Shown here: positions 51,371 through 60,414 of the stretch, in pieces
Layout: each line of letters opens with the position of its first letter
Numbering within the stretch: position 1 is the first letter of the stretch
Assembly (NCBI RefSeq): GCF_002007215.1
Contig: NZ_MUHX01000003.1
Coordinates: 1 to 64,000, forward strand
Reading direction: 5' to 3'
Source: Pyramidobacter sp. C12-8
GTDB lineage: Bacteria; Synergistota; Synergistia; Synergistales; Dethiosulfovibrionaceae
Length of the DNA stretch: 64,000 bases
Made by a program: the position numbers and the translations under genes
The notes under the pieces: model-generated
What the model saw: the letters and a program-made list of their open reading frames with translations, nothing else
Told to the model about the DNA's origin: nothing
The model's database searches: none

Positions 51371-51811
51371 ATGAACAAGAATCTCGTCAACAAGGTCAAC
51401 GGTTATATCGCGAACATCGGCGTGTCGTTCGTCAAGATGCACAATCTGCATTGGAACGTCGTCGGTTCTCAGTTCAAGGCCGTCCACGAGTATCTCGAGT
51501 CCGTCTACGACGACTACGCGGACATTCTCGACGAAGCGGCGGAACTGCTGCGCATGAACGGCGAACTCCCCGCGGCGAGCCTGAAGCAGTATCTCGAACT
51601 GGCCAGCGTCAAGGAGCTCGAGTCCAAGGAGGTCTCGATCGGCGACGCGCTCGGCGTTCTCCTCGCCGACATGAAGCTCCTCAGGGACCAGGCCGCGGAC
51701 ATCCGCAAGGCAGCCGACGCGGAAGACGCTTTTGACGCCGCGAATATGATGGAAGACCACATCAAAGAGTTCAGCAAAAAGATCTGGTTCGTCGAGTCGA
51801 TGACGAAGTAG
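51371..51811 (+). CDS. dps: Dps-family ferritin-like protein
   Basis: 146 residues. HNLHWNVVGSQFKAVHEYLE (about 23-42) and DDYADILDEAAELL (about 47-60) give the inter-subunit ferroxidase residues of Dps. It oxidises and stores iron and protects DNA from peroxide. The ATG follows ACGGAGG. It is followed 19 bases later by a PerR-like gene. Confidence 0.95.
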   Translation: MNKNLVNKVNGYIANIGVSFVKMHNLHWNVVGSQFKAVHEYLESVYDDYADILDEAAELLRMNGELPAASLKQYLELASVKELESKEVSIGDALGVLLADMKLLRDQAADIRKAADAEDAFDAANMMEDHIKEFSKKIWFVESMTK

Positions 51812-51830
51812 CGGGAAAGGGAGCGGCCGG

Positions 51831-52229
51831 ATGCCCGAGGAGAAAAAAACGCGCCATTCGCAGCAGCGAGACATGATCTACGACTATCTGCGCTCCACTC
51901 ACGAGCATCCTTCGGCAGAGGCCATCTACACGGAGCTCAAGGCGAAGATGCCCAATCTCAGCCTTGGCACCGTCTACCGCAATCTCAAGCTGCTCGAGGA
52001 AAGCGGCAAGATCCGCCGGATCTCCGCGCTGCAGAACGCCGAACGCTACGACTGCATCTGCTGCGATCACGCCCATTTCGTCTGCACCAAATGCGGCAAA
52101 GTCAGGGATCTCGAGCCGATCGACGCCCGCGAGGCCGCCGGCGCGTTCACGCTGGAAGACGGCGACGTGCCCCTGGGCGTGTCGCTGACGATCAGCGGCG
52201 TCTGCGCCGAATGCCGAAAAAACGCTTGA
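51831..52229 (+). CDS. Fur-family peroxide-type repressor (PerR-like)
   Basis: 132 residues. Winged helix with HPSAEAIYTEL and SLGTVYRNLKLLEESG, then the sensor part with DHAHFVCTKCGKVRDL and CAECRK, the two CxxC pairs of the structural zinc site. It is short like PerR proteins of anaerobes. It is probably cotranscribed with dps and a regulator of it. Fur (iron) rather than peroxide sensing cannot be excluded from sequence. Confidence 0.88.
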   Translation: MPEEKKTRHSQQRDMIYDYLRSTHEHPSAEAIYTELKAKMPNLSLGTVYRNLKLLEESGKIRRISALQNAERYDCICCDHAHFVCTKCGKVRDLEPIDAREAAGAFTLEDGDVPLGVSLTISGVCAECRKNA

Positions 52230-52278
52230 GAGCATGCGAGCGAGGTGCAAGATCTTTCGGATTGAATTCGGCAAATAA

Positions 52279-52322
52279 AACAGCGAGCCTGCCTTGGATC
52301 ATCTCGAGGCAGGCTCGCTGTT
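52279..52322 (+). terminator. Terminator after dps-perR
   Basis: Perfect 16-base arms (52279-52294 and 52307-52322) followed by TTATTG. Confidence 0.85.
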
Positions 52323-52405
52323 ATTGCTCGTGATCATGACGTTCGGACCGACATTTCTCAAATCAGACGTCCAAGGAACGTAAGCACACAGGTCTTCACA
52401 ATCTT

Positions 52406-52750
52406 TTACAGATTTTCCAAGCTCCAGGCGTTGATCCGCTCTAGTAGAGGGACGAACTTCTTCCCCGTCGCCGTCAGCGAATATTCTACCCGCGGCGGCA
52501 CCTCGCGGTACACGCGGCGCCGTACGAAACCGCCGGCTTCCAGATCGCGCAGCTGGCGGGTGAGCGCCGACTGAGTGATCTCCGGGAACTCCCGGTTCAG
52601 CTCGCCGAAGCGCTTCGTGCGCTCGTGCAGCGACCAGAGAATGACGATTTTCCACTTTCCCGCGAAGATCTTCTGGATCTTCTTCATTCCGCATTCGCTT
52701 TTTTCTTCTGCGCCGCTCATGCATATTTCTTTCTCATTTCCCGTTTTCAT
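52406..52750 (-). CDS. HxlR-family transcriptional regulator
   Basis: 114 residues with a winged helix: KIFAGKWKIVILWSLHERTKRFGEL, then ITQSALTRQLRDLEAGGFVRR and VEYSLTATGKKFVPLLE. Such regulators sense reactive electrophiles or redox change. It is divergent from the flavoprotein gene at 52910 across a 159-base AT-rich gap, so that gene is its likely target. GGAGAT precedes the ATG. Confidence 0.92.
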   Translation of the reverse strand: MKTGNEKEICMSGAEEKSECGMKKIQKIFAGKWKIVILWSLHERTKRFGELNREFPEITQSALTRQLRDLEAGGFVRRRVYREVPPRVEYSLTATGKKFVPLLERINAWSLENL

Positions 52751-52909
52751 GGATAGATCTCCTCGCCGTTATACAATAGTATCATTTTAAGTAGTATATA
52801 TATTTTATCATCGTACTTTCATTTTTTGATGTTTCGTCTAAAATAAAAGCGTATAATTTTTCAGCGCGGCGTCTCATTGGCGCTGTTGTATTTTCATGGG
52901 GGATCTTCG

Positions 52910-53548
52910 ATGAAAGCACTCGCGATCAACGGCGGGCCGCGACGCGGCTGGAACACGGACACGCTGCTTCTGGAAGCGCTGCGGGGAGCGCAGGAAGCGG
53001 GAACGGAAACAGAGATGATCCGTCTCTACGACCTCAAATACACAGGCTGCCGCAGCTGCATGGCCTGCAAGAGAAAAGGAGCGGTTCCGTGCCGATGCTA
53101 CTGGAAAGACGACCTGTCCCCGGTGCTGGAGAAAGTTCTGCAGGCCGATGTCCTCTTCCTCGGCTCGCCCGTCTACCTCGGCACCGTCACGGCCCAGACG
53201 CACGCGTTCCTAGAGCGGCTGCATTACATCCTCTTCTCTTACAACGACATGACGAAATCGCTGTTCACGGGGCGCGTCGATTCGGCCTGCTTCTTCACCA
53301 TGAACATGCCGCGGGACTATTACCGGCAGAATATGAAAGCCGGGCTCGAGACGGACGTGGTCGCCCTGAAAGGGCTGAACGGCAGCCTCGAAACTTACGC
53401 CTGCTGCGACACGCTACAGGTCGGCGACTACTCGAAGTACGAACTCAGCCTTTTCGATCCGGTCCATAAAAAGCGCGTCCATGAAAAACAGTTTCCCAAA
53501 GACCTGCAGGCCGCATATGAAATCGGAAAGCGTCTGGCAGCTCGCTGA
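52910..53548 (+). CDS. Flavodoxin-fold NAD(P)H-dependent FMN oxidoreductase
   Basis: 212 residues. The ALAINGGPRRGWNTDTLL start is the FMN phosphate-binding loop of the NADPH-dependent FMN reductase/IsF family, and CRSCMACKRKGAVPC (about 44-58) gives a Cys cluster like the compact iron-sulfur motif of iron-sulfur flavoproteins. GSPVYLGTVTAQTHAFLERL follows. It is probably induced through the divergent HxlR regulator. A terminator follows the gene. Confidence 0.85.
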   Translation: MKALAINGGPRRGWNTDTLLLEALRGAQEAGTETEMIRLYDLKYTGCRSCMACKRKGAVPCRCYWKDDLSPVLEKVLQADVLFLGSPVYLGTVTAQTHAFLERLHYILFSYNDMTKSLFTGRVDSACFFTMNMPRDYYRQNMKAGLETDVVALKGLNGSLETYACCDTLQVGDYSKYELSLFDPVHKKRVHEKQFPKDLQAAYEIGKRLAAR

Positions 53549-53591
53549 GCCTCTTTCATCGTCTCTCGCGGAGACAGCCTTGGTCCCGCAA

Positions 53592-53636
53592 AAAAATCCG
53601 TCCGCGATTCCTCTCGGGAAAAGCGGACGGATTTTT
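53592..53636. terminator. Bidirectional terminator between flavoprotein and MATE genes
   Basis: Perfect 14-base arms AAAAATCCGTCCGC/GCGGACGGATTTTT serve both convergent transcripts; the left arm's A-run becomes a T-run on the minus strand. Confidence 0.9.
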
Positions 53637-55014
53637 ACGTATTTTGCGCCGTCTTGTGCCCGGCGCGGAGAATGCTGCGCTGCATCCAGTTCCCTTTCCG
53701 GTGGTAGAGCAGGAAGAAGACGGACGTCAGCGCCCAGCTGACCGGATAGCCGATGAAAACGGTGCGGACGCTGTGGCTGAACGGCACCACAAACCAGATC
53801 CAGAGCAGGCGGAAGCCGCAGATGCCCAGCGCCGTCATCGCCGTGGGCACGATGGCATCGCCGGTACCGCGCATGCCGCTCGCCAGCGTGCCCACGGGCA
53901 CGTAGGCAAAGTACCAGGGCGCGATGAGCCAGATGATCTCCATGCCGATGGAGATCACGGCGGGATCGTCGGTAAAGATCCCGTACAGCGGCGCGCCCCA
54001 GGTCACGAAAACCGCGCCGAAAAACAGCGAGAGCGCCGTCCCCAGTGCCGCGCTCACGCCGATGCTGCGCAGGACGCGGTCATATTTGCGGGCGCCGAAA
54101 TTCTGTCCGGAAAACGTCGACACGGCCACGCCGAGCGCGTTGATGATCAGCCAGTACATCCGGTCGACCTTGCCGCACACCGTCCAGGCCGCCACGGTGT
54201 CGACGCCGAAGCCGTTGACCGTCGACTGGATGACGATATTGGAGAGCGAATACATCGTCGACTGAAGCCCCGAAGGCAACCCGATGCGGACGACGCTGCC
54301 GAGGATCACCCGATCGGGACGGAGGAGTCCGCGCAAACGAAGCCGGAAAGCCCCCGCTTCGCGCGCCAAAAAGATCCATACGCCCGCGGCGCTGGCCAGC
54401 TGCGACAGGACCGTGGCGTACGCCGCGCCCGCCACGCCCCAGCCCCAATGAACGACGAAGACGATATCGCCCGCGATGTTGACGATCGTGGCCAGCACGA
54501 GCAGGTAAAAGGGACGCTTGGAATCGCCTTTGGCGCGCAGCACGGCGGCTCCCATGTTGTAGACGAACATGAACAGGATCCCGCCGAAATAGATCCGCAG
54601 ATAGCTCACGGCATGAGGCAGCACCTCCGGCGGCGTGTCCATCGCCGTCAGCGCCGGCTCCGCCAGGAAGGCGCCGACCAGCGACATCGCCGCGCCCGCC
54701 GCGATCGACAGCGCCATCGACGTGTGTACGGCCCGTGAGGCGTGCTCGGCGTCGCCGGCGCCGAAAAACTGTGCGATCACCACCGTGGCCCCCGAACAGA
54801 GGCCGATGAAGAACCCCAGCAGCAGGTTGACCAGATAGCCCGAAGGGCCGCCCACGGCGGCCAGCGCCTCCTTGCCCAGGAAACGGCCGACGATGATGGC
54901 GTCGACGGTGTTGTACAGCTGCTGAAAGAACGTCCCCAGCAGGATCGGGAAGAAAAAGACCAGCAGCTGCTTCCAGATCACGCCCTCGATGATTTGTCTG
55001 TTTTCCCCGTCCAT
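53635..55014 (-). CDS. MATE-family efflux transporter
   Basis: 459 residues and 12 membrane segments in two similar halves. NTVDAIIVGRFLGKEALAAVGG (split by the VGRFLG motif) and QNFGARKYDRV are typical of MATE (NorM/DinF-type) exporters of drugs and cations driven by Na+ or H+. No adjacent regulator. The start has a modest GGTGAG. Confidence 0.93.
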   Translation of the reverse strand: MDGENRQIIEGVIWKQLLVFFFPILLGTFFQQLYNTVDAIIVGRFLGKEALAAVGGPSGYLVNLLLGFFIGLCSGATVVIAQFFGAGDAEHASRAVHTSMALSIAAGAAMSLVGAFLAEPALTAMDTPPEVLPHAVSYLRIYFGGILFMFVYNMGAAVLRAKGDSKRPFYLLVLATIVNIAGDIVFVVHWGWGVAGAAYATVLSQLASAAGVWIFLAREAGAFRLRLRGLLRPDRVILGSVVRIGLPSGLQSTMYSLSNIVIQSTVNGFGVDTVAAWTVCGKVDRMYWLIINALGVAVSTFSGQNFGARKYDRVLRSIGVSAALGTALSLFFGAVFVTWGAPLYGIFTDDPAVISIGMEIIWLIAPWYFAYVPVGTLASGMRGTGDAIVPTAMTALGICGFRLLWIWFVVPFSHSVRTVFIGYPVSWALTSVFFLLYHRKGNWMQRSILRAGHKTAQNT

Positions 55015-55210
55015 TTCGTCTCACCGCTCCGCTCAAAGCCGCGCCGCCGAATTGATAATACTTGTTCCTGACTCGAGCGGCGAACGTTCTCCAAACCCCC
55101 GAGGAAAATCCGCACAGCGCGGCTCGCTTCGCGGATCTCCCTCGCTCATTAAGAAATAGCGTCAGCCGTGCAGCGCGGGAGCGCGTCCCCTCGGCGTGCG
55201 CCGCGGGAGT

Positions 55211-56254
55211 TCAGGCTTTCGCCCCCTCCGCTTTGGCGGCCAGCCAGCCGGCGCGGAAGCTTTTGTAGTCGGCCAGGTTTTCCGCCAACAGCGTGGGCGT
55301 GTCGAGGCCGTAAGGGCAGCGGCTCTTGCAGGCGTTGCAGTGCAGGCACTGTTCGATGCGCATCATCATGGCGTCGGTCTTTTCGGACATCAGCGGCGGC
55401 ACCGGCGACCGGCGCAGGAGCAGGCTCATGCGCGCGGCAGTCTGGATCTCGATGCCGGCGGCGCAGGGCTGACAGTAGCCGCACCCGTGGCAGAAGTTGC
55501 CGGACAGCTCGCGGCGCTCTTTTTCGATCTCGTCCGCCCAATCCTCGAAGCGCGGCGGATTTTTCTCCAGCTCCAGAAATTGATCGAGCTCGCTCTCGCG
55601 CTGTACGCCCCAGATGGGCACCACGAACGGATGTTTCTTCATGAACACGAAAGCCGCCTCGGCGTGCGCGATCAGGCCGCCGGCCATCCCCTTCATGGCG
55701 ATGAAGCCCATGTCGCGCTCGTGCGCCAGGCAGGCCAGGTCGATGTCTTCCTGCGGCGCGATGCAGGTGAGCGGGAACTGGAGCGTGTCGTACCGTCCCG
55801 ACAGCACGGCGGCACGGGCGCGCTCGCGGCCGTGATTGGTGATGCCGATAAAGCGCACGTAGCCGCGTTTCTTCGCCTCCACGCAGGCGGCGTAGGCGCC
55901 GTTCGGATCGTCGGGATCGGGCAGCGTCGAGGGATTGTGCAGCTGAATGAGGTCGATATAATCGGTCTTCATGCGCTTCAGGCTGAGCTGGATATGCTCC
56001 AGCACGGTCTGGTAATCTTTGCCGCCGCTCTTGGTGGAGATGACGATCTTACCGCGCACGTCCGCCAGGGCGGCGCCGATCTTCTCCTCGCTGTCGCTGT
56101 AAGCGTTGGCGGTGTCGAAATAGTTGATGCCGTGATCGTACGCCTTGCGCAGCAGATAGGCCGCGTCCTTCAGCGGGATGCGCTGAATCGGCAGCGCGCC
56201 GAATCCGCAGGCGCTGACCATCAGCCCTGTTCTCCCCAGTCTGATCTTATCCAT
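55211..56254 (-). CDS. Aldo/keto reductase with C-terminal ferredoxin-like domain
   Basis: 347 residues. The TIM-barrel part has LGRTGLMVSACGFGALPIQR, FDTANAYSDSEEKIG (catalytic Asp/Tyr) and Lys in VISTKSGGKD. The C-terminal part holds CHGCGYCQPC and CLHCNACKSRCPYG, two [4Fe-4S] motifs as in the YgdL/anaerobe oxidoreductase group. It probably couples carbonyl reduction to ferredoxin-type electrons. AGAGGGGG precedes the ATG. It lies before the MATE gene on the same strand with a 196-base gap. Confidence 0.92.
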   Translation of the reverse strand: MDKIRLGRTGLMVSACGFGALPIQRIPLKDAAYLLRKAYDHGINYFDTANAYSDSEEKIGAALADVRGKIVISTKSGGKDYQTVLEHIQLSLKRMKTDYIDLIQLHNPSTLPDPDDPNGAYAACVEAKKRGYVRFIGITNHGRERARAAVLSGRYDTLQFPLTCIAPQEDIDLACLAHERDMGFIAMKGMAGGLIAHAEAAFVFMKKHPFVVPIWGVQRESELDQFLELEKNPPRFEDWADEIEKERRELSGNFCHGCGYCQPCAAGIEIQTAARMSLLLRRSPVPPLMSEKTDAMMMRIEQCLHCNACKSRCPYGLDTPTLLAENLADYKSFRAGWLAAKAEGAKA

Positions 56255-56507
56255 GACATGACCCCCTCTTCATGTTGAACGGATGACCGTGAGCTTACTA
56301 TATCACGCCGTGCTGCAAAATCAAAACATGTATCCTGGTTTTCGCAAGGGAATGAAGATCCCAAAAAGCGGCCTCCGGCGCCGGCATTTCCCCTCCCAAG
56401 TTTGCTCAAAAGGTGCGCCGAGGCCGAAGCTTCGTCGTTTTTTCTGCTATAATAGATTGGTTCTGGTTCCATAAATCTGCCCGCGCGGCGTTGGAAGGAG
56501 GCCCGGC

Positions 56508-56720
56508 ATGTTCATTCCCATCGAAGGCGAGGACTGCATTTTCCTCGAGAACGTCGTCGCGCTGGTCCACGACGAAGGGCGCACCACGGTTTATTACGGC
56601 GACGGGCACACCGGCGTGACGGGATTCCGTCCGGTGACGCTGAGGCGGCGTTATCGGGAATTGATGAGGGGAGCGCGGCATGTGGAGCTTCCCCGTTCAC
56701 AGGAGGTCAATGGTTCATGA
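56508..56720 (+). CDS. remB: RemB/YaaB-like DUF370 protein
   Basis: 70 residues. The N-terminal MFIPIEGEDCIFLENVVALVHDE (start of the DUF370 domain with the ENV/NVVAL core) matches YaaB/RemB, the small protein encoded between recF and gyrB in Bacillus. GGAGG precedes the ATG. Its stop overlaps the gyrB ATG. RemA/RemB-type proteins are DNA-binding regulators in Firmicutes; the role here is unknown. Confidence 0.8.
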   Translation: MFIPIEGEDCIFLENVVALVHDEGRTTVYYGDGHTGVTGFRPVTLRRRYRELMRGARHVELPRSQEVNGS

Positions 56721-58615
56721 GCACTCAGTACACAGCCGAAGACATACAGATTCTGGAAGGTCTCGACCCCGTCCGCAAGCGGCCGGGCATGTACATCGGC
56801 GACACGACGACGAGGGGCCTTCACCACTGCGTGTACGAGGTGGTCGACAACGCGGTCGACGAAGCGCTGGCCGGCTTTTGCTCGGAGATCGCGGTGACGC
56901 TGCACGCCGACCAGAGCGTCAGCGTGTCCGACAACGGCCGCGGCATCCCCGTGGATCCGCATCCTTCCAACGGGCGTCCCGCCCTCGAGGTGGTGCTGAC
57001 GGTGCTGCACGCGGGCGGCAAGTTCGACAACCACAATTACAAGATTTCCGGCGGGCTGCACGGCGTCGGCGTCTCGGTCGTGAACGCGCTTTCCGAATGG
57101 CTGGAGGTAACGGTCTACCGCGACGGCAGGGAATGGCACGAACGTTTCGAGCGCGGCACGCCCGTTTCCGGCCTGACCGGCGGCACCCCGACGGCGAAGC
57201 GCGGCACGACGGTGACGTTCAGGCCCGACGCGGAGATTTTCGACGAGGTGACCTTTTCGGCCGAAACGCTGGGCAACCGCTTCCGCGAAATGGCCTTCCT
57301 GATCCCCGGGCTCAAGTTCGTCTTCGTCGACGAGGCCGAAGGCAAGACCTGGACGTATCATTATGAAGGCGGCGTCTCGGAGTTCGTCGCCTACATCAAT
57401 CAGGGCAAGCAGACGTTGACGCCCAAACCGATCGTCATCCGCGGCGAAAAGGACGGCGTGGCGGTGGAAGTCGGCTTTCAGTACACCGACGAGTACATCG
57501 AGCGGCTTTACTCGTTCGCCAACCTGATCAATACGATCGAGGGCGGAACTCACGTGGCCGGCCTGCGCAGCGCCATCACGCGCGGCATCAACGAGGGGGC
57601 CCGCCGCGCCGGCGTGCTCAAGGAAAAGGACGAAAACCTCTCCGGCGACGACCTGCGCGAGGGGCTGACCTGCGTGCTTTCCGTCAAGCTGGGCAATCCC
57701 CAGTTCGAAGGGCAGACCAAGACCAAGCTGGGCAACGGCAACGTCAAGGGCATCGTCGATTCGATTCTCTACGACGGCATCCTGCAGGAGCTCGAAGAGG
57801 ATCCGTCGGTGATCAAGCCGATCATCGAAAAAGCCATCAAGGCCCGCCAGGCCCGCGAAGCCGCCAAGAAGGCCCGCGAGCTCGTGCGCAAATCGGCGAT
57901 GAGCGGCCTTTCGCTGCCGGGCAAGCTGGCCGACTGTTCCAGCCGCACCGCCGAGAACTGCGAGGTCTACATCGTCGAGGGAGACTCGGCCGGCGGCAGC
58001 GCCAAGCAGGGGCGCGACCGCAAGTTCCAGGCCATCCTGCCCCTGCGCGGCAAGATCCTCAACGTCGAGAAGGCGCGCATGGACAAGATGCTCGGCAGCA
58101 AGGAGATCCGCGTCATCATCCAGGCGCTCGGCTGCGGTATCGGCGAGGACTTCGACATCGGCAAGCTGCGCTACAACAAGATCATCATCATGACCGACGC
58201 CGACGTCGACGGCGCCCACATCAGCACGCTGCTGCTGACGTTCTTCTTCCGCCACATGCGCGAGCTGATCGAAAAAGGCCATATCTATCTGGCCGTGCCG
58301 CCGCTCTATCGCGTGCAGGTCGGCAAGAAAGTCGACTACCTCTACAGCGACAAGGAGCTGCGCAAAGTCATGGACGGACTTGCGGCCGACGGCAAAAAAG
58401 CCGCCGTGCAGCGCTACAAGGGCCTGGGCGAGATGAATCCCGGCCAGCTCTGGGAGACGACGATGGACCCCGCCACGCGCCTGCTCAAGCAGATCGAGCT
58501 GGACGACCTGGCCGGCGCCGACCAGTACTTCGACATCCTCATGGGCGACCGCGTCGAGCCGCGCCGCCAGTTCATCGAAGAGCACGCCCATGAAGTGCAC
58601 AATCTGGACGTGTGA
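56717..58615 (+). CDS. gyrB: DNA gyrase subunit B
   Basis: 632 residues. GHKL ATPase domain with the conserved start TAEDIQILEGLDPVRKRPGMYIGD (split at the RKRPGMYIG motif), ISGGLHGVGVSVVNALS; TOPRIM region with EGDSAGGSAKQGRDR and DADVDGAHI; C-terminal QRYKGLGEMNP. About the normal length of a GyrB without the E. coli insert. Together with GyrA it adds negative supercoils. It is coupled to remB and far from recF. Confidence 0.97.
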   Translation: MSTQYTAEDIQILEGLDPVRKRPGMYIGDTTTRGLHHCVYEVVDNAVDEALAGFCSEIAVTLHADQSVSVSDNGRGIPVDPHPSNGRPALEVVLTVLHAGGKFDNHNYKISGGLHGVGVSVVNALSEWLEVTVYRDGREWHERFERGTPVSGLTGGTPTAKRGTTVTFRPDAEIFDEVTFSAETLGNRFREMAFLIPGLKFVFVDEAEGKTWTYHYEGGVSEFVAYINQGKQTLTPKPIVIRGEKDGVAVEVGFQYTDEYIERLYSFANLINTIEGGTHVAGLRSAITRGINEGARRAGVLKEKDENLSGDDLREGLTCVLSVKLGNPQFEGQTKTKLGNGNVKGIVDSILYDGILQELEEDPSVIKPIIEKAIKARQAREAAKKARELVRKSAMSGLSLPGKLADCSSRTAENCEVYIVEGDSAGGSAKQGRDRKFQAILPLRGKILNVEKARMDKMLGSKEIRVIIQALGCGIGEDFDIGKLRYNKIIIMTDADVDGAHISTLLLTFFFRHMRELIEKGHIYLAVPPLYRVQVGKKVDYLYSDKELRKVMDGLAADGKKAAVQRYKGLGEMNPGQLWETTMDPATRLLKQIELDDLAGADQYFDILMGDRVEPRRQFIEEHAHEVHNLDV

Positions 58616-58628
58616 TTCCCGCGACAAC

Positions 58629-58672
58629 AAAAAAGCTTCAACCGAACGTTCGCGTTCGGTTGAAGCTTTTTT
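58629..58672. terminator. Strong terminator after gyrB
   Basis: Perfect 20-base arms with a TTCG loop, flanked by A6 and T6, so it can work for gyrB and for the convergent FocA-type gene. Confidence 0.95.
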
Positions 58673-58689
58673 CATTTCCCCGATTCGGT

Positions 58690-59508
58690 TCACGCTTTCT
58701 TTTTCGCGAAGCAGCCCCACATCAGCGCGCCGAACAGCACGCCGCCGACGATGTTGCCCAGCGTCACGGGCAGGAGATTGCCGGCGAGGAAATTTTTCCA
58801 CGTCAGTCCGCTCAGGTCAAGGCCGGCCTCCGCCGCCTTCTGCGCGTACAGCGGCACGTTCTTTGCGAACAGAGCGGCGGGGACGTAGAACATGTTCGCC
58901 ACGCTGTGTTCGAAACCGCACATGACGAAAAACGCTATGGGAAAGTACGCGCCCGCGGCGCGCCCGCACAGGTCTTTGCCGGAAAGGGCCAACAGCACGG
59001 CCGCACAGACAAGGATATTGCACAGCGCTCCCAGCAGCACGGCCGGGACAAAATCCAGCGCGCACTTCGCGGTCGCGAGTTTCATCGTGAACAGCGCCAG
59101 TCCGCCGTCGGAGTAATGCAGCTGTCCTGCATAAACGCCCGCGGCGGCGGTCAGCGCCGCGCCGACGAAGTTCCCGACGTAGGCGCAGCCCCAGTTGCGC
59201 ACCATGCTGCCGACGGTCGCCGTGCCGTCAAGCACGGCGATGGAGATCAGGCAGTTGCCTGTGAACAACTCCGCGCCCAGCAGGACCACCATGATCAGGC
59301 CAAAAGGGAAGACCAGTCCCGACAACAGGCGAACCGATGCGGCTGCGCCGGCGCCGTGCGAAATTACGTTTGCCGCCGCAGCCGCTATGGCGATGCAGAA
59401 CCCCGCCAGCATGCCCAGCAGCAAGATCTTCCAGACAGGCAGACGAGTTTTCGCAGCTCCCGCCGCGGCGTAATTGGCGACGACTTCCGCCGGGGAAAAC
59501 AGGTTCAT
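58690..59508 (-). CDS. Formate/nitrite-type channel (FNT family, FocA-like)
   Basis: 272 residues with six membrane segments. GAELFTGN, GFEHSVANMFYVP (His in the substrate path about 201) and LPVTLGNIVGGVLF mark the family. It carries formate, nitrite, hydrosulfide or lactate; the substrate is open, as no formate or nitrite genes are adjacent. GAGGTGG precedes the ATG. Confidence 0.92.
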   Translation of the reverse strand: MNLFSPAEVVANYAAAGAAKTRLPVWKILLLGMLAGFCIAIAAAAANVISHGAGAAASVRLLSGLVFPFGLIMVVLLGAELFTGNCLISIAVLDGTATVGSMVRNWGCAYVGNFVGAALTAAAGVYAGQLHYSDGGLALFTMKLATAKCALDFVPAVLLGALCNILVCAAVLLALSGKDLCGRAAGAYFPIAFFVMCGFEHSVANMFYVPAALFAKNVPLYAQKAAEAGLDLSGLTWKNFLAGNLLPVTLGNIVGGVLFGALMWGCFAKKKA

Positions 59509-59753
59509 CGTTCCACCTCAGGCGTCGCCGTGCGGTCTTTGAAGATATGTGTCACGTCATACACACTCCGTTTCTTTTCCGAAATAATCGCCGTCGCTTC
59601 AAAATCTTCCGCGGCGGCGTCGTGCCCCGGCGCGTCCTGAAGGGGCGATCGCACTGCGGCAAGCCCTTCAGAACGCGCGGTGAAAATCCGGACGCGGCTT
59701 TCGCGAACGTCTCTATTTTTCAGTTTCCCACCGCACCGTCGGCAGACGATCGT

Positions 59754-60242
59754 TTAACTCTCGACGAAACCGACGACTTCGCCGATGTAAATCGTGTGGG
59801 GAGCTTCTTCGGCGTAATAAGCTTTGGCCGCGTCGGCGGGGATGTTCGCCAGTTCCATGTCGTGGCGGTAGATTTTTTTGCAGATCAGCGTCAGTTCGGC
59901 CTGGGCGAAGGTGACGCCGTGTACGACCGCCCGCGGCGTCAGGCGGGTCAGCGCGATTTTATCGCCGTCGCGCCCCGATTTGGAGCCGAGGATCGTCAGG
60001 TCGCGGCGGTATTCTTGGGGATAGAAGCCGACGGTGAAATATTCGTTTGCGTCCATGAAGCCGTGCGTGCAGCGCACGGGCTTGACGAAGACCGTGACGA
60101 CGTTCTTGTTCCACAGCGTGCCCAGCTGCCCCCAGCCGATGGTCATGGCGTTGTAATCGCCGATCGATCCGGCCGCCAGCAACGCCCAGTCCTTGTTGAA
60201 AAGTTCGAAAACGTTCACGTTCAGTTCATCGATGTTTTTCAC
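59754..60242 (-). CDS. Flavin reductase-like FMN-binding protein
   Basis: 162 residues. AMTIGWGQLGTLWNKNVVTVFVKPVRCTHGFMDANEYFTV (FMN-binding part, split by the WG-LG motif) matches the flavin reductase-like family (split-barrel fold) common in anaerobes. It starts with GTG after GGGAGG. Its electron donor is unknown. Confidence 0.85.
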   Translation of the reverse strand: MKNIDELNVNVFELFNKDWALLAAGSIGDYNAMTIGWGQLGTLWNKNVVTVFVKPVRCTHGFMDANEYFTVGFYPQEYRRDLTILGSKSGRDGDKIALTRLTPRAVVHGVTFAQAELTLICKKIYRHDMELANIPADAAKAYYAEEAPHTIYIGEVVGFVES

Positions 60243-60369
60243 GATCGTGACCTCCCATAAATGACGCCGGGCACAGTCGCTCCGGCGCGGAATCCGCTTT
60301 TTCGAGCGCGGCGCGGCAGATCGATTGAATCGTGTTTTTGCAACGACTCATGCCATGTTCGGTGAAAAA

Positions 60370-60385
60370 TGTTCCACGTGGAACA
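60370..60385. promoter_or_regulatory. parS: parS site 7
   Basis: Perfect TGTTCCACGTGGAACA just beyond the 3' end of cobQ, about 60 kb from parS site 1. Confidence 0.9.
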
Positions 60386-60414
60386 TTTTCGAAGGCGTCC
60401 GTTTCGCCGGCGCG

